From contig JAAKBF010000247.1 of assembly GCA_012656075.1 (NCBI GenBank), positions 186,001 to 250,000 on the forward strand: a stretch of 64,000 nt of DNA, in the 5' to 3' direction. The number at the start of each line of letters is the position of its first letter. The first letter of the stretch is position 1. This document shows positions 20,906 to 31,842 of the stretch, piece after piece. The notes beneath the pieces were generated by a model, which was not told the origin of the DNA, did not search any database, and saw only the letters and a program-made list of their open reading frames with translations. Made by a program: the position numbers and the translations under genes. This DNA comes from Phytophthora hibernalis. Lineage: Eukaryota; Oomycota; Peronosporomycetes; Peronosporales; Peronosporaceae.

Positions 20906-21754
20906 TTACACCTCGCTGGGGCCACCGAAGGGGTCCACTTGACCCTCGCTCGTCACGTAGGCCGACGTAATGCCACCATCAACCACAAACGACGTGCCAG
21001 TAATGTACGACGCGTCATCGCTAGCCAGGAAGAGCGCGGCCTTGGCCATCTCGGCGGCCTCTCCAAAGCGGCCCATGGGCACGTGCACCAGCCGACGCTG
21101 CTTCTTCTCCTCCGTGTCGAGGAACTTCTGCAGCAGCTCCGTGTTCAGTGGACCGGGGCACAGCGCGTTCACACGGATGTTCTCGCGCGCATGGATGGTG
21201 GCGAGTTCTCGGGACATGGCGATCACCGCGCCCTTGCTGGACGTGTAGGCGAGTTGGGGAGTGGCAGCACCCAGGATGCCCACGAACGAGGCCGTGTTGA
21301 TGATGGAGCCACCGCCCGCGCGACGCATAGCCGGAATGCCGTACTTGCAACCGAGGAAGACGCCCTTGACGTTGATGTTCATGGTGAGGTCCCACACGTT
21401 CTCCTGCGTGCCGATGGCGTCGTCGTCAGCGCTGTGCATGATGCCGGCGTTGTTGAAGAGCACGTTGAGGCCGCCGAACTCCTTCTCGGCCAGCTTCACC
21501 ATGTTCTCCACATCTCCAGCCTTGGACACATCGGCCTGGACAGCCACGGCCACTGCGTCAGTCTTGCCCAGCTTCCGGAGCTCCTCGTGCACGAGTTTCA
21601 CGGTCTCCGCGGCGGCGTCCGCGTTCACGTCGGCGCACACGACGCCCTTGGCGCCCTGCTTGGCGAACAGGATGGCGGACTTGCGGCCGATACCTCCGGC
21701 GGCGCCTGTGATCACGGCCACCTGGCCGGCCAGTCGACTTCCGATGACGCTCAT
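20906..21754 (-). CDS. Classical short-chain dehydrogenase/reductase (SDR)
   Basis: An intronless frame of 282 residues contains all hallmarks of a classical SDR. The cofactor loop is TGAAGGIG near the N-terminus. The adenine-ring motif is NNAGIM, the catalytic Ser lies in INTASF, and the YxxxK pair is in AYTSSKGA. The PG motif follows in ALCPGPLNTEL. An acidic residue after the second strand (VCADVN) suggests NAD rather than NADP. The substrate cannot be told. The frame is intact. A long open frame on the opposite strand is a shadow caused by GC-rich third positions. Confidence 0.95.
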   Translation of the reverse strand: MSVIGSRLAGQVAVITGAAGGIGRKSAILFAKQGAKGVVCADVNADAAAETVKLVHEELRKLGKTDAVAVAVQADVSKAGDVENMVKLAEKEFGGLNVLFNNAGIMHSADDDAIGTQENVWDLTMNINVKGVFLGCKYGIPAMRRAGGGSIINTASFVGILGAATPQLAYTSSKGAVIAMSRELATIHARENIRVNALCPGPLNTELLQKFLDTEEKKQRRLVHVPMGRFGEAAEMAKAALFLASDDASYITGTSFVVDGGITSAYVTSEGQVDPFGGPSEV

Positions 21755-23025
21755 GATAGGTGGAGGGGGTCTGGTCTGTCTTGCTACGAACGACGCACTT
21801 AAGATACTGAGCTGCAGCGTTTCGGATCGGGATCCCTCTGGCTACAGGCCCCAGACAGAGTGTGTGTGCCACACTATTTTCGGAGGTGATGTGTGACGTC
21901 GCCGGCCGTCATCGACGCTCGATTGATGAGATCCAGCGCGAGGTCTGCGATGCCGGACAAGAAGGCTGCTTCAAGCACGACGGGCTGCTTGCTGCGTGCT
22001 GGTGACCGAGTGCCACTCGGAGTGGAGACCAGGCAAGCGCTGATGGGAAGCACCGGCTCACGGCAATACTGTAATGTTGTGGTCAAAAGCATGGCCAAGT
22101 CATTTTTGGTACATGTACCAATTGCTCTTTTGGTTGGGCTCGACTACTCCATGTAGCCCGATCACTTTCGTCTTCATCCGTCCAGACCATAAAACTTCAC
22201 CTTCGAGAACGCTGCACTACATGTACATGTGCCAAAGTGTTGCTCATTGCTCATTGTGATGTGCTCCTGGCATGTTCGTCGTCGTGTGCCGCTTCGTGCC
22301 GGTGCGGGAGTGAGGATGCTTTGCACCTGTGTACACCACTACGGTGACGATGTTACGGGAAAAGTCGCCTTACTCGATACATACTCGATTGTACACGATT
22401 TCATCTCCAACTTCAGAGCCCCACATGCAACCTTCCGCTGATTCGATTCTATAATAGCCTTGAAAACTACATGAAAGTAGCGTACAATCCTCTCGCAGTG
22501 ATCCATTTATTCGTCGACATTCATTGCGCGTACACCAGTGTACGTGTTACGTTACTACATTTACATGTATTAAGAGCTCAAAACGTATTGGGTCTAGGTC
22601 AAGTCCAAATGACTCAGAGTCAGACGCCCTCACCTTGCGCCAGCAACGATAGCACTGCTCGTCAAGGTACACACTTGGTCACCAAACCGAGGAGATACAT
22701 GTATCTCCAGTACAACGCATTAATGCAGGACTATTCCAGTGATGTGGCTGCGAAGGCAAGGACAAACTGTCGCAAAGGGCGTGACTCGTGCGTGACTCCG
22801 TCGTCGTCGGCAGCTTGATGCGGCACGCGTGTCGGCACCGGACCAACCTGAAGACGAACGCATCCTTCTGCGCCACAAGCTGCACATTTTCGCCACCGAC
22901 AGCAATGATGGGCACTTCAAGTTGCGCAAACTACCGAAAATGGTGTGCGCTACTCCACTCCAGTTATCAGGTGTCGGATACGTCACTCGTTCTTCTCCAT
23001 CGCCACACCCGAAGCCCTCTCCGCC
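21755..23025. other. Intergenic stretch without recognisable genes
   Basis: About 1.27 kb separates the divergent SDR and amidotransferase genes. Short open frames occur but none is convincing. Palindromic ACATGTACATGT-like steps recur (near 22,217 and 22,558). The last 200 bp before 23,026 should hold the promoter of the amidotransferase gene. Confidence 0.45.
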
Positions 23026-24282
23026 ATGTTGACACGCTTCTCCCAACGCCTGCGTCTGCAACCGACCGTCGCCTCACGCGCACTGAGCTCGGCTGCTTCC
23101 TCATCCTCCCCACTGAAAGTTCTGATCATCGACGGCTACTCGCCTGATGGCCGCGCAGACCTGGAAGCCGGTGGCGCCAGCACGGCCGGCAAACTGTACG
23201 TGAATCTGCTGAACAAGTCGGCGCCTGCCGGAGTGAAAATAGCGTCGGATATCGTTTTTCCTGCTGACAGCGACTTCAAGACGCCGGAGCTGTCCAAGGT
23301 GAGCTGGCTGCTTGAATCTGCAGAAGTGTTGGCGAGGCTGGCCAAATTGTTGAATGCTGAGGATGAAGAACTGATAAGGTTGCGTGTTCGTTGACAGTAC
23401 CATGCCGTGGCGTGGACAGGGTGCTCACTGACAATTCATGACACCGAGGACGTCCGTGTTACCAAGCAGATCGACTTCGCCAAGAAAATCTTCGAGGAAG
23501 GTGAGCAGACAATGGATGCAGCAAAGGGTATCTTATCTTGTGAAGCAAGGTGCTAATGTAGAGTTGATGTGCTGTTGTTAGGCATCCCGCAGTATGGTAG
23601 CTGCTGGGCGGCGCAGATTGCAGTGGCTGCTGCCGGAGGTTACTGCGGGCCGAACCCGCGTGGTCGTGAGATGGGCCTTGCTCGTAAGATTGCTCTGTCT
23701 CCCGAAGGTCGTGCACACCCGATGTTTGAGGGCAAGCCGTCGGTTTTTGACGCATTTACGAGCCACAACGATGAGGTGACCCACATGCCCCTGGTGGACT
23801 TGCACTGGGTGGCAATGACTTCACGGCGGTGCAGGCGGTGGCTGTGCGTCACAAGCAAGGAGAATTCTGGGGCATCCAATACCATGCTGAGTATGATTTG
23901 CACGAGCTCGCAAGGCTCACGTACTGCCGTAGAGAAGCTCACGGGTCTGGGTTTCTTCTCCGACTTGAAGAGCGCTGATCAGTATGTGGATGACCTTGAG
24001 AACCTGCACATTGATCCATCTCGTTACGACATTGCGTGGCGCCTCGGAATCGATGCCGACGTCATGGACGAGAACATCCGCCACTGTGAGACTCGCAACT
24101 TCATCAAGCACCTTGCGCTTCCCTACAAGGCGACTGTCGAGGGCAAGTAAGGCACAGCGTACATGTATCATCGAACCTGTATCGCAATGAAAAAGGGTAA
24201 TAGATGACAATTTGACTCTAGATTCCAGTCGATGCTTCAGGAGATGAAGAGCTACGTGAATTACGTGGGTACTCGAAACTAA
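23026..24282 (+). CDS. Mitochondrial GMP-synthase-like glutamine amidotransferase (class I), copy 2
   Basis: Four exons can be drawn: 23,026-23,298, 23,398-23,500, 23,582-24,146 and 24,222-24,282. The first intron (after LSK) is at the same place as in copy 1. The last small exon, ending MKSYVNYVGTRN, extends the protein beyond the in-frame stop at 24,148, which I read as intron sequence. The presequence starts MLTRFSQRLRLQPTVASRAL. The nucleophile region is YGSCWAAQ, where copy 1 has FGSCFGLQ. Between about 23,786 and 23,935 the frame shifts and returns. In the shifted frame the expected GIQYHAEYDLHEL with catalytic His and Glu is present. One lost base and then two lost bases would explain both breaks. 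It converges with the SerRS gene. Confidence 0.88.
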
Positions 24283-24414
24283 ACGACATGCAAAATGTAG
24301 AAAGCTAACTTGCCACCCAAAGAGAGACGAGACTAACGCATCAACGTCAAGCGCAATTCCAACGTGTTGTACAGACGTCGAGATCTTGCCTGGCTCGTTA
24401 TCTACAGCGTACGC

Positions 24415-25777
24415 TTACTGCTTGCCACCTTTCTTCTTGGCAGCCTTCTGCATCTTGACAGCCTGCACGTTCACCTTGACTTCGCGGGTGAAAGGCAGGT
24501 AGGTGACGCCGCCCATGAAAGGCACCAGCACCTCCGGGACCTTGACACCGTTCTCGTCCTGGCAGTTCTCTAGAATGCAGCACACCGTACGCGTGGAGGC
24601 GCAGAGCGTCGAGTTCAGCATGTGCACGTACTTCTTCTCGCGCTGGTTCTCCTTCTTGACGCCGCAACGGATCTCCATCGCACGCGCCTGGAAGTCCGTG
24701 CAGTTCGAGGCCGACACCAACTCACGGTACTCCTTGTAGGCAGGGAACCACGCCTCCAGGTCGTACTTCTTGACGGCAGCGTTGTTAAGCTCGCCCGACA
24801 CGATGTTCACCACGCGGTACGGCAGGTTCAGTGACTGGTAGAACTCCTCGGCGTGACGCAGCATCTCATCGTGCATAGCAGCAGAGTTCTCCGGGTCCGT
24901 GATGCAGAATTGCTCCATCTTGTCAAACTGGTGCACACGGAAGATACCCCACGTGTCCTTGCCGTGCGAGCCAGCCTCCTTCCGGAAGCAAGTGGAGAAG
25001 CCTCCGTAACGGAGAGGCAGCGAGCTCTCCGTGATCCACTCGCCCTTGTGGTAGCCGCAGATGGGCTGCTCGGACGTGGCAATCAGGTACTTCTCGTCTT
25101 CGCCGATGACCTTGTACAGCTGCTCGTCGAAGTCGTCGAGCTGCGCGACCGCAGCCATGCACTCCTTGTTCATGAAGAAAGGCGGCTTGAGCATCTTGTA
25201 CTGGGCCTTCATGAGGAAGGCCGTGGCGTAGGCCATGAGCGCCTGCTCCAACAGGAAACCGTAGCCCGTGAGGAAGTAGGCGCGGTGGCCAGCCACCTGC
25301 ACGCCGCGCTCGGGCTCGTAGCCGTCGATGCGGTGCAGCACCTCGTGGTGGAAGTGCAGGCCGTCCTTGTGGATGGGGAGCCCCATGTCTTGACCACCAC
25401 GTTCTCGTCCTCGTTGTTGGACACGGGCACGGTGGGGTCCACCACGTTGCCGATCTTGGGCAGCTCCGGTCCACGAGCAGCTTGAGCTCGTCGGCCTCTT
25501 TCTTCTTCTCAGGCAGTTGGGCGGCCAGCTCCTTGCGCTCGTCGCTGAGAGGCTTGAAGTCCTGCTTGGCTTTGCTGAGCTTCTTGATCTCCTGCTGCAG
25601 TGCGTTCATCTTCATGCTGATGGTCTCCACCTCGCCCTGTTTCTTGCGCCACTGCTCGTCCAGCTCGATCACCTTGTCCACGAGGTCCACGTCCAGGAAG
25701 CGCTTCTGTTGGTCCGCACGCACGGCGTCCGGGTCGCCGCCGCGCTCGGGGCGCAGGCGGTTGATGTCGATCGGCAT
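24415..25777 (-). CDS. Cytosolic seryl-tRNA synthetase
   Basis: The protein starts MPIDINRLRPERGGDP, the usual opening of eukaryotic cytosolic SerRS. It continues into the N-terminal coiled-coil arm that grips the tRNA (RKKQGEVETISMKMNALQQE). The class II core follows, with YFLTGYGFLLEQALM, the motif 2 region FRVHQFDKMEQF, the serine/ATP pocket and ENCQDENGVKVPEVL before motif 3. The C-terminus is a Lys-rich tail (KMQKAAKKKGGKQ), as in other eukaryotes. The frame breaks twice, near 25,467 and 25,380, each explained by one missing base (a G and a C). The span is 1,363 bp, two short of 455 codons. An essential single-copy enzyme should not be broken, so these are probably sequence errors. Confidence 0.96.
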
Positions 25778-25930
25778 GGCTAGAGCTGCTGCTTGGTTGT
25801 GAGGTGCGTACCTTTTCCACGTATGAGCGGGGAGCGGGAGCCATCGAAGGGAAGATTCGCTGCAGCCACAGGAGCAATCCTGGTCGGGCATGGATAGTGT
25901 GCAGTCGGTGGCGCAGTACCAACCAATCAG

Positions 25931-26110
25931 AGACACGAATCTACAAACAGCGTATTTTAAATTTAATCTTACAATGTCATATTCACAACAACTATTTAAA
26001 AAAAAATTATAAAAAGTATTTTAAATAATACTACAGTAGTACTGATGATAAATGTTGGCGTGTACAGTATTAATAATGCTATTAATACTTCGAAGTATGC
26101 AATACGATAA
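25931..26110. other. AT-rich spacer with small palindromes
   Basis: This gene-free stretch between SerRS and the AlkB-like gene is strongly AT-rich and contains ATACTACAGTAGTACTGA-like palindromes. Similar short motifs occur in the spacers at about 31,670-31,720 and 43,560-43,700. It may be a decayed miniature transposon or simply a spacer. Confidence 0.4.
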
Positions 26111-26157
26111 TATTTAGCACTCAAGTTCACTGGGTCTGTACTCTCGGAACGTCAGGT

Positions 26158-26996
26158 TCAGTCTCCTGAACGCATATGCAGCCATTGTGGCTGCGTACGA
26201 TTATAAACTCTCGTCAGTGCATGCACCACATTCCTCGCCGGGCCGCCAAAAACGAGTACGTCACCCGATTCAAGGCGGACGATGGGGACCGCCTCATGGG
26301 GTTCCGGGTAGTGGTCAATGTACGCAAACTCCGCCGCGCAGCCAATGGAAAACGAAATGACCGGCGACCCCATAGCCATGGCTTCGTCGCTCTCGTCCTT
26401 GTCGATGTGCATGCCGTTCCGCCCCGCCTTCTTGTAGAAGTTGACCACACAAACGTCAGGCGTCATCTTTTTGCATGTCCCCATCACCTGGGGGTCAATC
26501 TCCTTCGCGGCGTCAAGACTACGTTCTGCATACACCTCCCAGCTCCCTGGCAATGCAGGAACCGATGCGTCGTCAAAGTTCGAGCGTCGCTCCTCGTACT
26601 TCTCGGTCTTCACGTTCCAGTGTCGTCCGAGGCACATCTGGTGCAGTCGACACTTGGCTCCGCTGGCGTACGTAGGCTTATAGAACCCCCTTCCTGCAGT
26701 CCCATTTTCCTTGAATCATCCACCAGTTCTTGCTGCTCTTGTGGCGACAGAAAACCCTTGAGAATCACCAAACCAGGTAGCAACGCGCCAGTGTCAACGC
26801 TGCCTCGAGGTGGAACTTGTGCATCGACTTCTGACACTTCTATGGGGAAGTTTTCAGCGGTGAAACCTGCATTTGAGTCGCGAGAAAACGGAGAGTCAAG
26901 TGAAGTCTGTGGTGCGTTGAGAAACAGGTCCAGCTCGTGCTCGTCCGCCGCGTGCTGCTGCCGTTTAGTCTGAATTCGGTCGGCTTTGGCGCTCAT
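26158..26996 (-). CDS. AlkB-like Fe(II)/2-oxoglutarate dioxygenase
   Basis: The catalytic core reads NFYKKAGRNGMHIDKDE, giving the N-x-Y and the His-x-Asp iron ligands. The distal His lies in ARNVVHAL, and the 2-oxoglutarate Arg region is VYNRTQPQW. The upstream part contains GLVILKGFLSPQEQQELVDD, typical of the lead-in helix of AlkB homologues, and CLGRHWN is the ALKBH1-like nucleotide-recognition lid. Such enzymes remove methyl groups from nucleic acids; the exact substrate is open. The frame breaks once near 26,685 in a run of G. The span of 839 bp, one short of 280 codons, fits one lost base. The start MSAKADRIQTKRQQ is chosen as the first methionine after an upstream stop-like leader. 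Confidence 0.9.
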
Positions 26997-27035
26997 TTTG
27001 ACGAATGAGCTCACTTCAGTTTGTGTTAAGAACAC

Positions 27036-27067
27036 ACATAAAGTTGTGTTTAAACACAACTTTATGT
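27036..27067. promoter_or_regulatory. Perfect 32-bp palindrome in a divergent promoter
   Basis: The sequence is an uninterrupted perfect inverted repeat centred between 27,051 and 27,052, with half-site ACATAAAGTTGTGTTT. It lies 40 bp upstream of the AlkB-like start and about 33 bp upstream of the PIG-H start. A related short inverted motif (GTGTTAAGAACAC) lies next to it at 27,023-27,035. A dimeric transcription factor site serving both genes is a reasonable guess. Confidence 0.75.
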
Positions 27068-27099
27068 AAGTTTGGTGGACGTTCGCAGTTCATCGTGAG

Positions 27100-27815
27100 A
27101 TGCCGCGCGGCGAGTGGTGCTGCGCGTGAGGGCATATGGGCAGGAGGGCGTGGAGTTCGCGCTGTCTGGACCTAAATTCTACGAGAAGAGAGGCACATCT
27201 ACCTGGTGGCTGATCGCCGTATTCCTATTTGCCTCCGTTGGCGTGGTATCGACGGTTGAATGGGGCGTATCCTCCTCCTCTCGGCTGTTTTTGGTCTGCT
27301 GCTGGCTGCAGCGGCCGCGTGGGTCTTCCGAGCTTCCGGCAACGTCATAGTTGAAGGTTTGTTACAAGAAAGAAGTATGGTATTGTTATTGGTGCTTAAC
27401 ATGAATTGTGTGACCTTGACAGAGGCGATGCTGGTGGTGCCGGCGCTTGGAGTGAAGCTGAGCAAGAGGCGGCGCAATGGAGCTGTGGCCAGCAAGTTTG
27501 TGGATCTGGAGACGATCTGCGGCGTGGCTATAAACGAAGCCATTAAGTTCTCTAACGTGGTGTACTCGCTGGTGCTAATGGTGGAGGGAAAGAACGACAT
27601 GGTGCTGCCATTCGAGGTGCGTTGGAATCACGAGATGATACACTTGTTCAAAAAAATAAAGGTGGTGCTGATTCTGTGTTTTTGAGCAGACATTCCGACC
27701 ACGGGTGGCCGTACTGCAAGAAATCTACCAGGAAACGAAGAAGCTGTTATTTCCCAACGACAGCGAGCGCAAAATGCACCTTCCTAGTGCTGTCGCTAAA
27801 GCTAAGTCGTGCTGA
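27100..27815 (+). CDS. PIGH: PIG-H, subunit of GPI-GlcNAc transferase
   Basis: Three exons can be joined: from about 27,100 to 27,356, 27,423-27,616 and 27,690-27,815. The N-terminal half has a hairpin of two transmembrane helices (WWLIAVFLFASVGVV and LLLSAVFGLLLAAAAAWVF). The PIG-H domain follows, with EEAMLVVPALGVKL, DLETICGVAINEAI and, after the last intron, TFRPRVAVLQEIYQE. PIG-H works in the ER membrane with PIG-A and others to start GPI-anchor synthesis. The frame breaks between the ATG at 27,100 and the next codons, and again near 27,257, so the exact N-terminus is uncertain. A later GPI-pathway enzyme, PIG-N, lies at 43,779-46,816. Confidence 0.82.
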
Positions 27816-27960
27816 ATTCGCAGTGGCCTCGCTTTCCACATTCAACTACTATTTGGACTTTCGTGTTGCGCTACATCTACATGTAGAACCCAGTTTTGAT
27901 TGCTGCTACTTCGCCTTCTCGTGTTTACGTGTTTATTTGAAAGTGCTGGGACCAACCTCC

Positions 27961-30900
27961 CTACAGGAGGCGGTTGCGAATGTCTTCCAGCTTCTTCAGC
28001 ACCTCGGCAGGCGTTCGGTCGAGGTCTTCAGCCACGCTAGCCTGCTTTTCCGCGCTCAACAAGCTGAACTGCTCGCACAAATCGCCGTCCGTGACATTCT
28101 TGACAGGGATGTAGTACGATCGGTATGAAAGGTGGTCACGACCACAGAGCGGAGGCCGCTCCTGACGCATGTACATCTCCAAATGACTGTAGAAGTCCAC
28201 GTCCTCGCGCGAGGTAAAGGGAATTAGAGCACCAACGCGGCCCGTGATCGTCGCATAGATGATCGCTTCAATTCCTCCAGGAACCAGGCTCGTACGTACC
28301 ATGCTGGTCACAACGTCACCAACGTGGAATTGTGCCACCTGCTCTAGCTTGTTGGGCGCGCCGTTGAGAAGGCCCGAGTCCCAAAGAATACGATTGCCCG
28401 TAGGGTTGTCAATCTCGTCAGATACTTCGGAAGGTAGCCGAGACACAAACACATTGCCAAACTTGTCAGCTCCGCACAGCGTATCGTAATCCAGCAACAC
28501 ACTGCTAGTGATGAAGCGCGGCACACAGTCGTCGGCGAAAATCACCAGTTGGTTCTCATCCTTCTTGTACTTGACGAAGTGGAAGGACTCATGCATGTCC
28601 GACGCATAAATCCGGTCACCAGCAGCCTTCAGCTCGATCAAAATGGATGGGAAGTTGCGGTTTTCACATTTGCGCAGCATCTTCTTCTTTCCGAGGTCGT
28701 AGATTCTGAGCGCTCGCCCGACAGACACTAGAAGTCGACCCTGGAACTCGCACATTGCGTGAGGGATGTCGTCGATTTCAGTGGTGTGAACAAGCACCAG
28801 CTGCATGCCTTCAACAACACGGTAAACGCGCAGATATCCTCCTGCGGGCGCCTTCTGAGGTGCAGTTGCATCTTTTTGACAGTACCAACAACAATAAATG
28901 CTTCGCCACCACGGTCGTGGAAAACACAAGCAGCAATGCTTCGCGCACGTTCATCCACCTCCAGTTCTTCGCAAACCACCGTTTGGCACGACACTGGGTC
29001 GATGATTCGCACGCAGGACGCCCACTTGTCCTTCTCAGTCGGCTGTGGGCCCCGAGGGAACAGCAACGCATCGTTAATTTCGTCGTCATCGTCTTCCTCC
29101 TGTTCCGTAGGGCCTCGGATGTCGGGAATCGGGAGACCATTCTGCCTCTTGTAAGCAGCACCATACTCATTGTGGTCGCTTTCAATGACAACAAGTCTTC
29201 GCGAAGAAGCATGAACGACGGCCTTGCGGGGGTGTAACGGAGATTGCACTTCTGCTGATTGAATGTGTCTCCAAGCTGATCAACCGTCAAAATTTTCATT
29301 CCTTCGTTCGTCAAAGCAACAATGCCACCTGGACATTGCTCAGAGTTAAACGAGCTCGCGTAAGATAGCAGCTCGCACGATAGTGGGGTTAGATGCCTCC
29401 GCGTCTGATGGAAATAAGAGATCCAAGAGCGACTCGAAAGCGCAAGGATCGAGCGCTTTCCTTCTACCGCCACACGGAAAAGCTTCACGGGGTTTGTCCC
29501 GAGAAAGCGCGATCGGGAGTCCGTCAAGTTGGCTGTGATCGGGTCGATAAGAGATTGCTGAAGAACACCATTGTCGAGACCGATGCTCAAGAAAAGAGCT
29601 TGAGATGAATGCTCCGAATCGGGTGTAGATGTCTCATTCTGTAGCTGGGCAAGACACAACGTGTGCGGGTGCGACGTCAACGCCAACGTCGACTTTTGCC
29701 TGAACAAATCATTGGGATCCAGCGAGAGAATGCGAACAGTGTTATCCCAGCTGCCAACTGCCATGAATTGAAAGCGCTGGCGACCCTCAGGAACTTCTCC
29801 CAGGTCCAAACTGCAGACTTCAAAGCCTAGGTCCAGCTTACCCTTTTCCGCAAGCTCGCCTGACTGGCCCAGTTCAAAGTAAATAATTTCACCACCAGCG
29901 AGAGAAATCACGACCTGGCGAGAGTTAGCAGCGCAGTGCTCAATCACCTTCTTACCGGGCGCTTTCCACTCGGTAACGGGTTGAAACTTCGGTACGTGAC
30001 GAATTCCATTCTGATGGATCTGAAGCTTCGAGTCATCTTCAAGCAACGCAACCAGCAACGATCCGTGGTCACGAAGGAATCCAGATTGAGCCACTTCTTC
30101 GACGGTATCACCTACCTCGAGAACGAGCGTCGCGTCTTCAAAACTGACAACAATATACTTGTCGTACGGGTCCGAGTACGATTCTTTCAAGCACCAAACC
30201 GCCTTGGCAACACCAGGAAGCGCACTTGCAGCCATCTCAGTGATAGGCAGACCATGACGCAGCACACGCAGCGATGATCGGTTGCTGTTGCCGCACAGAG
30301 CGTACATCTGCGGGGTCTGCTCATTCGCCAAATCGTCCACCAGCAACTGCGTGACAGGACTCAAACTCGGCATGGAGCTTGCCAGTGCCAGGTTTTTCAA
30401 CTTTCGTAGCGGAAACGTCGAGTGTTCGGTCGGATCCATGGCCAAACTCGAGCAGCGTGCCGTGTCGTCGCCCTCGCCGATGCTCAAAAACTGGAATAAA
30501 TAGTGGTTCGAGAACTCGGACGCGCAGAAGAGCAGTCCCGTCTTGGTGATGCACATGGAGGACGCCACCGGCACCGTATCAAAGAACTGGATCTTCACCT
30601 CGTCCACCGCGTTTCCCGAGTAGTCAAGCGAGATCTTGTACAGATCTCCCAGTTCCGACTGCAGTAGCACAAAGAACAGGTCGCGTTGTTTGTGCGTGGC
30701 CGCTGACACAATGATAATGTCTCTGTGCTCTCCTTCACGGCGGGGATGGCGCACGTGAGTTCCGGTGGCCTTCATTCTTGTACTGCACGACGTTCTCCCC
30801 AATACCAAGACGCCTCCAGGTCCGTCTCCTCCTCCGGGCACAGCCACGAGCATATTGGCTGTCCTTGCAACCTGTTCACTCCATCGTCTCGTCACGTGGT

Positions 30901-31549
30901 TGAGTCCCAGGTCCAGTTCATAGTACACTAGCGTCTTGACCGCGTCCTGTGCTGCTTGACCGCTTGGATCTGCGTCTGCATCAGCGTAATCCAGCTCCAA
31001 ACTGGCGAAAATTGGGTTCTCGAAGCCCACGTCGAGCCCCACGACGCCCAAGTGGATGGCGTTGGAGCGATGCGCCTCCAGCGGCGACGAGATCGTGAGG
31101 CGGCTGGACGCGTCCCGGTTCATGACGTACACGAGCTTTTGCTTCTCCACGGCACCCACCAGCACAGCGCGGCCCTTGGGGTCGGCCGCCAGGTACTGGC
31201 CGGGTGTGATGCGTCTGCAGCCGGTTTTGCCGTATGTTTCGCTCTGTCGGGGCTCGAACTGGTTCGTGGTTGGGTTCACTTCCAGCACCACGAGCTTGCC
31301 CGAGTCGGAGCCCACCACCAGGTAGTCGCGCTCGCCTCCCGTGAGGCGGAAGGGCTGCAGAGACCGCACGACGCCGAAGACCTGTGTCGAGATGACCACC
31401 TCGAGGCGCCCCGCAGCGTCCGGCCGCAGCAGCTGCAGCACGTCGCCCCGCGCCGCCACGAACTCCTGCGCCTGCGCGGCCGAGAAGTTGCCGTACACGG
31501 CCAGGTGCATGCCCGTGGGCGGCTGCAGCGTCAGGTTGAGCAGGTGCAT
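27961..31549 (-). CDS. SF3B3: Splicing factor 3B subunit 3 (SF3B3/SAP130)
   Basis: The start MHLLNLTLQPPTGMHLAVYG and the end DRTPAEVLKKLEDIRNRLL are those of SF3B3. Inside are the WD40-like beta-propeller signatures of the DDB1/CPSF160/SF3B3 family, such as GNFSAAQAQEFVAARGDVL, RDYLVVGSDSGKLVVLEVNP and, late, LLDYDTLCGADKFGNVFVSR. It is a scaffold of the SF3b complex of the U2 snRNP, which recognises the intron branch site, so the many short introns in this window depend on it. The length (about 1,197 codons) fits the family (human about 1,217). Frame breaks are seen near 28,860 and 29,228 (a C run), and a short shifted stretch lies at about 30,750-30,810. No introns were found. Confidence 0.96.
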
Positions 31550-31624
31550 CGCAGGATACTTGGACTGGAGCGCGCCAAGGGGAATTAGTTTCTCGTAACA
31601 TAAATATTTGAAAAACCAAGTCAA

Positions 31625-31842
31625 AATTCATTTACAGTGTTGATGACTTTTGTAAAACATGAATACCCAAGTACTATTAATACAGTACTACGTAGTACTT
31701 CTTTTGAACTACCGGTATTTGTTGTACAGAACTCACGATCAAACGTTCTTTTGTCGTAGAATGAAGCAATGCTCAACTTGAATTCATAAAAACCACTTCA
31801 AAGTTCGATCATTGCTAGCGTAGCGGCTGTTGCTATAGATTG
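31625..31842. other. AT-rich spacer
   Basis: This lies between the SF3B3 start and the end of CSN6. It holds AGTACTATTAATACAGTACT and GTACTACGTAGTAC-like palindromes similar to those in the spacers near 26.0 and 43.6 kb. It should include the promoter of SF3B3. No gene was seen. Confidence 0.4.

Noticed and set aside
20939..21802. A 287-codon open frame on the plus strand
   Set aside because: It is the exact antisense of the SDR gene; its His/Arg/Gly-rich composition is what one gets from the opposite strand of GC-rich codons, and it matches no family.
27036..27067. Palindrome read as a transcription terminator
   Set aside because: It lies upstream of both neighbouring genes, not downstream, and has no loop or T-run; a promoter role fits better.
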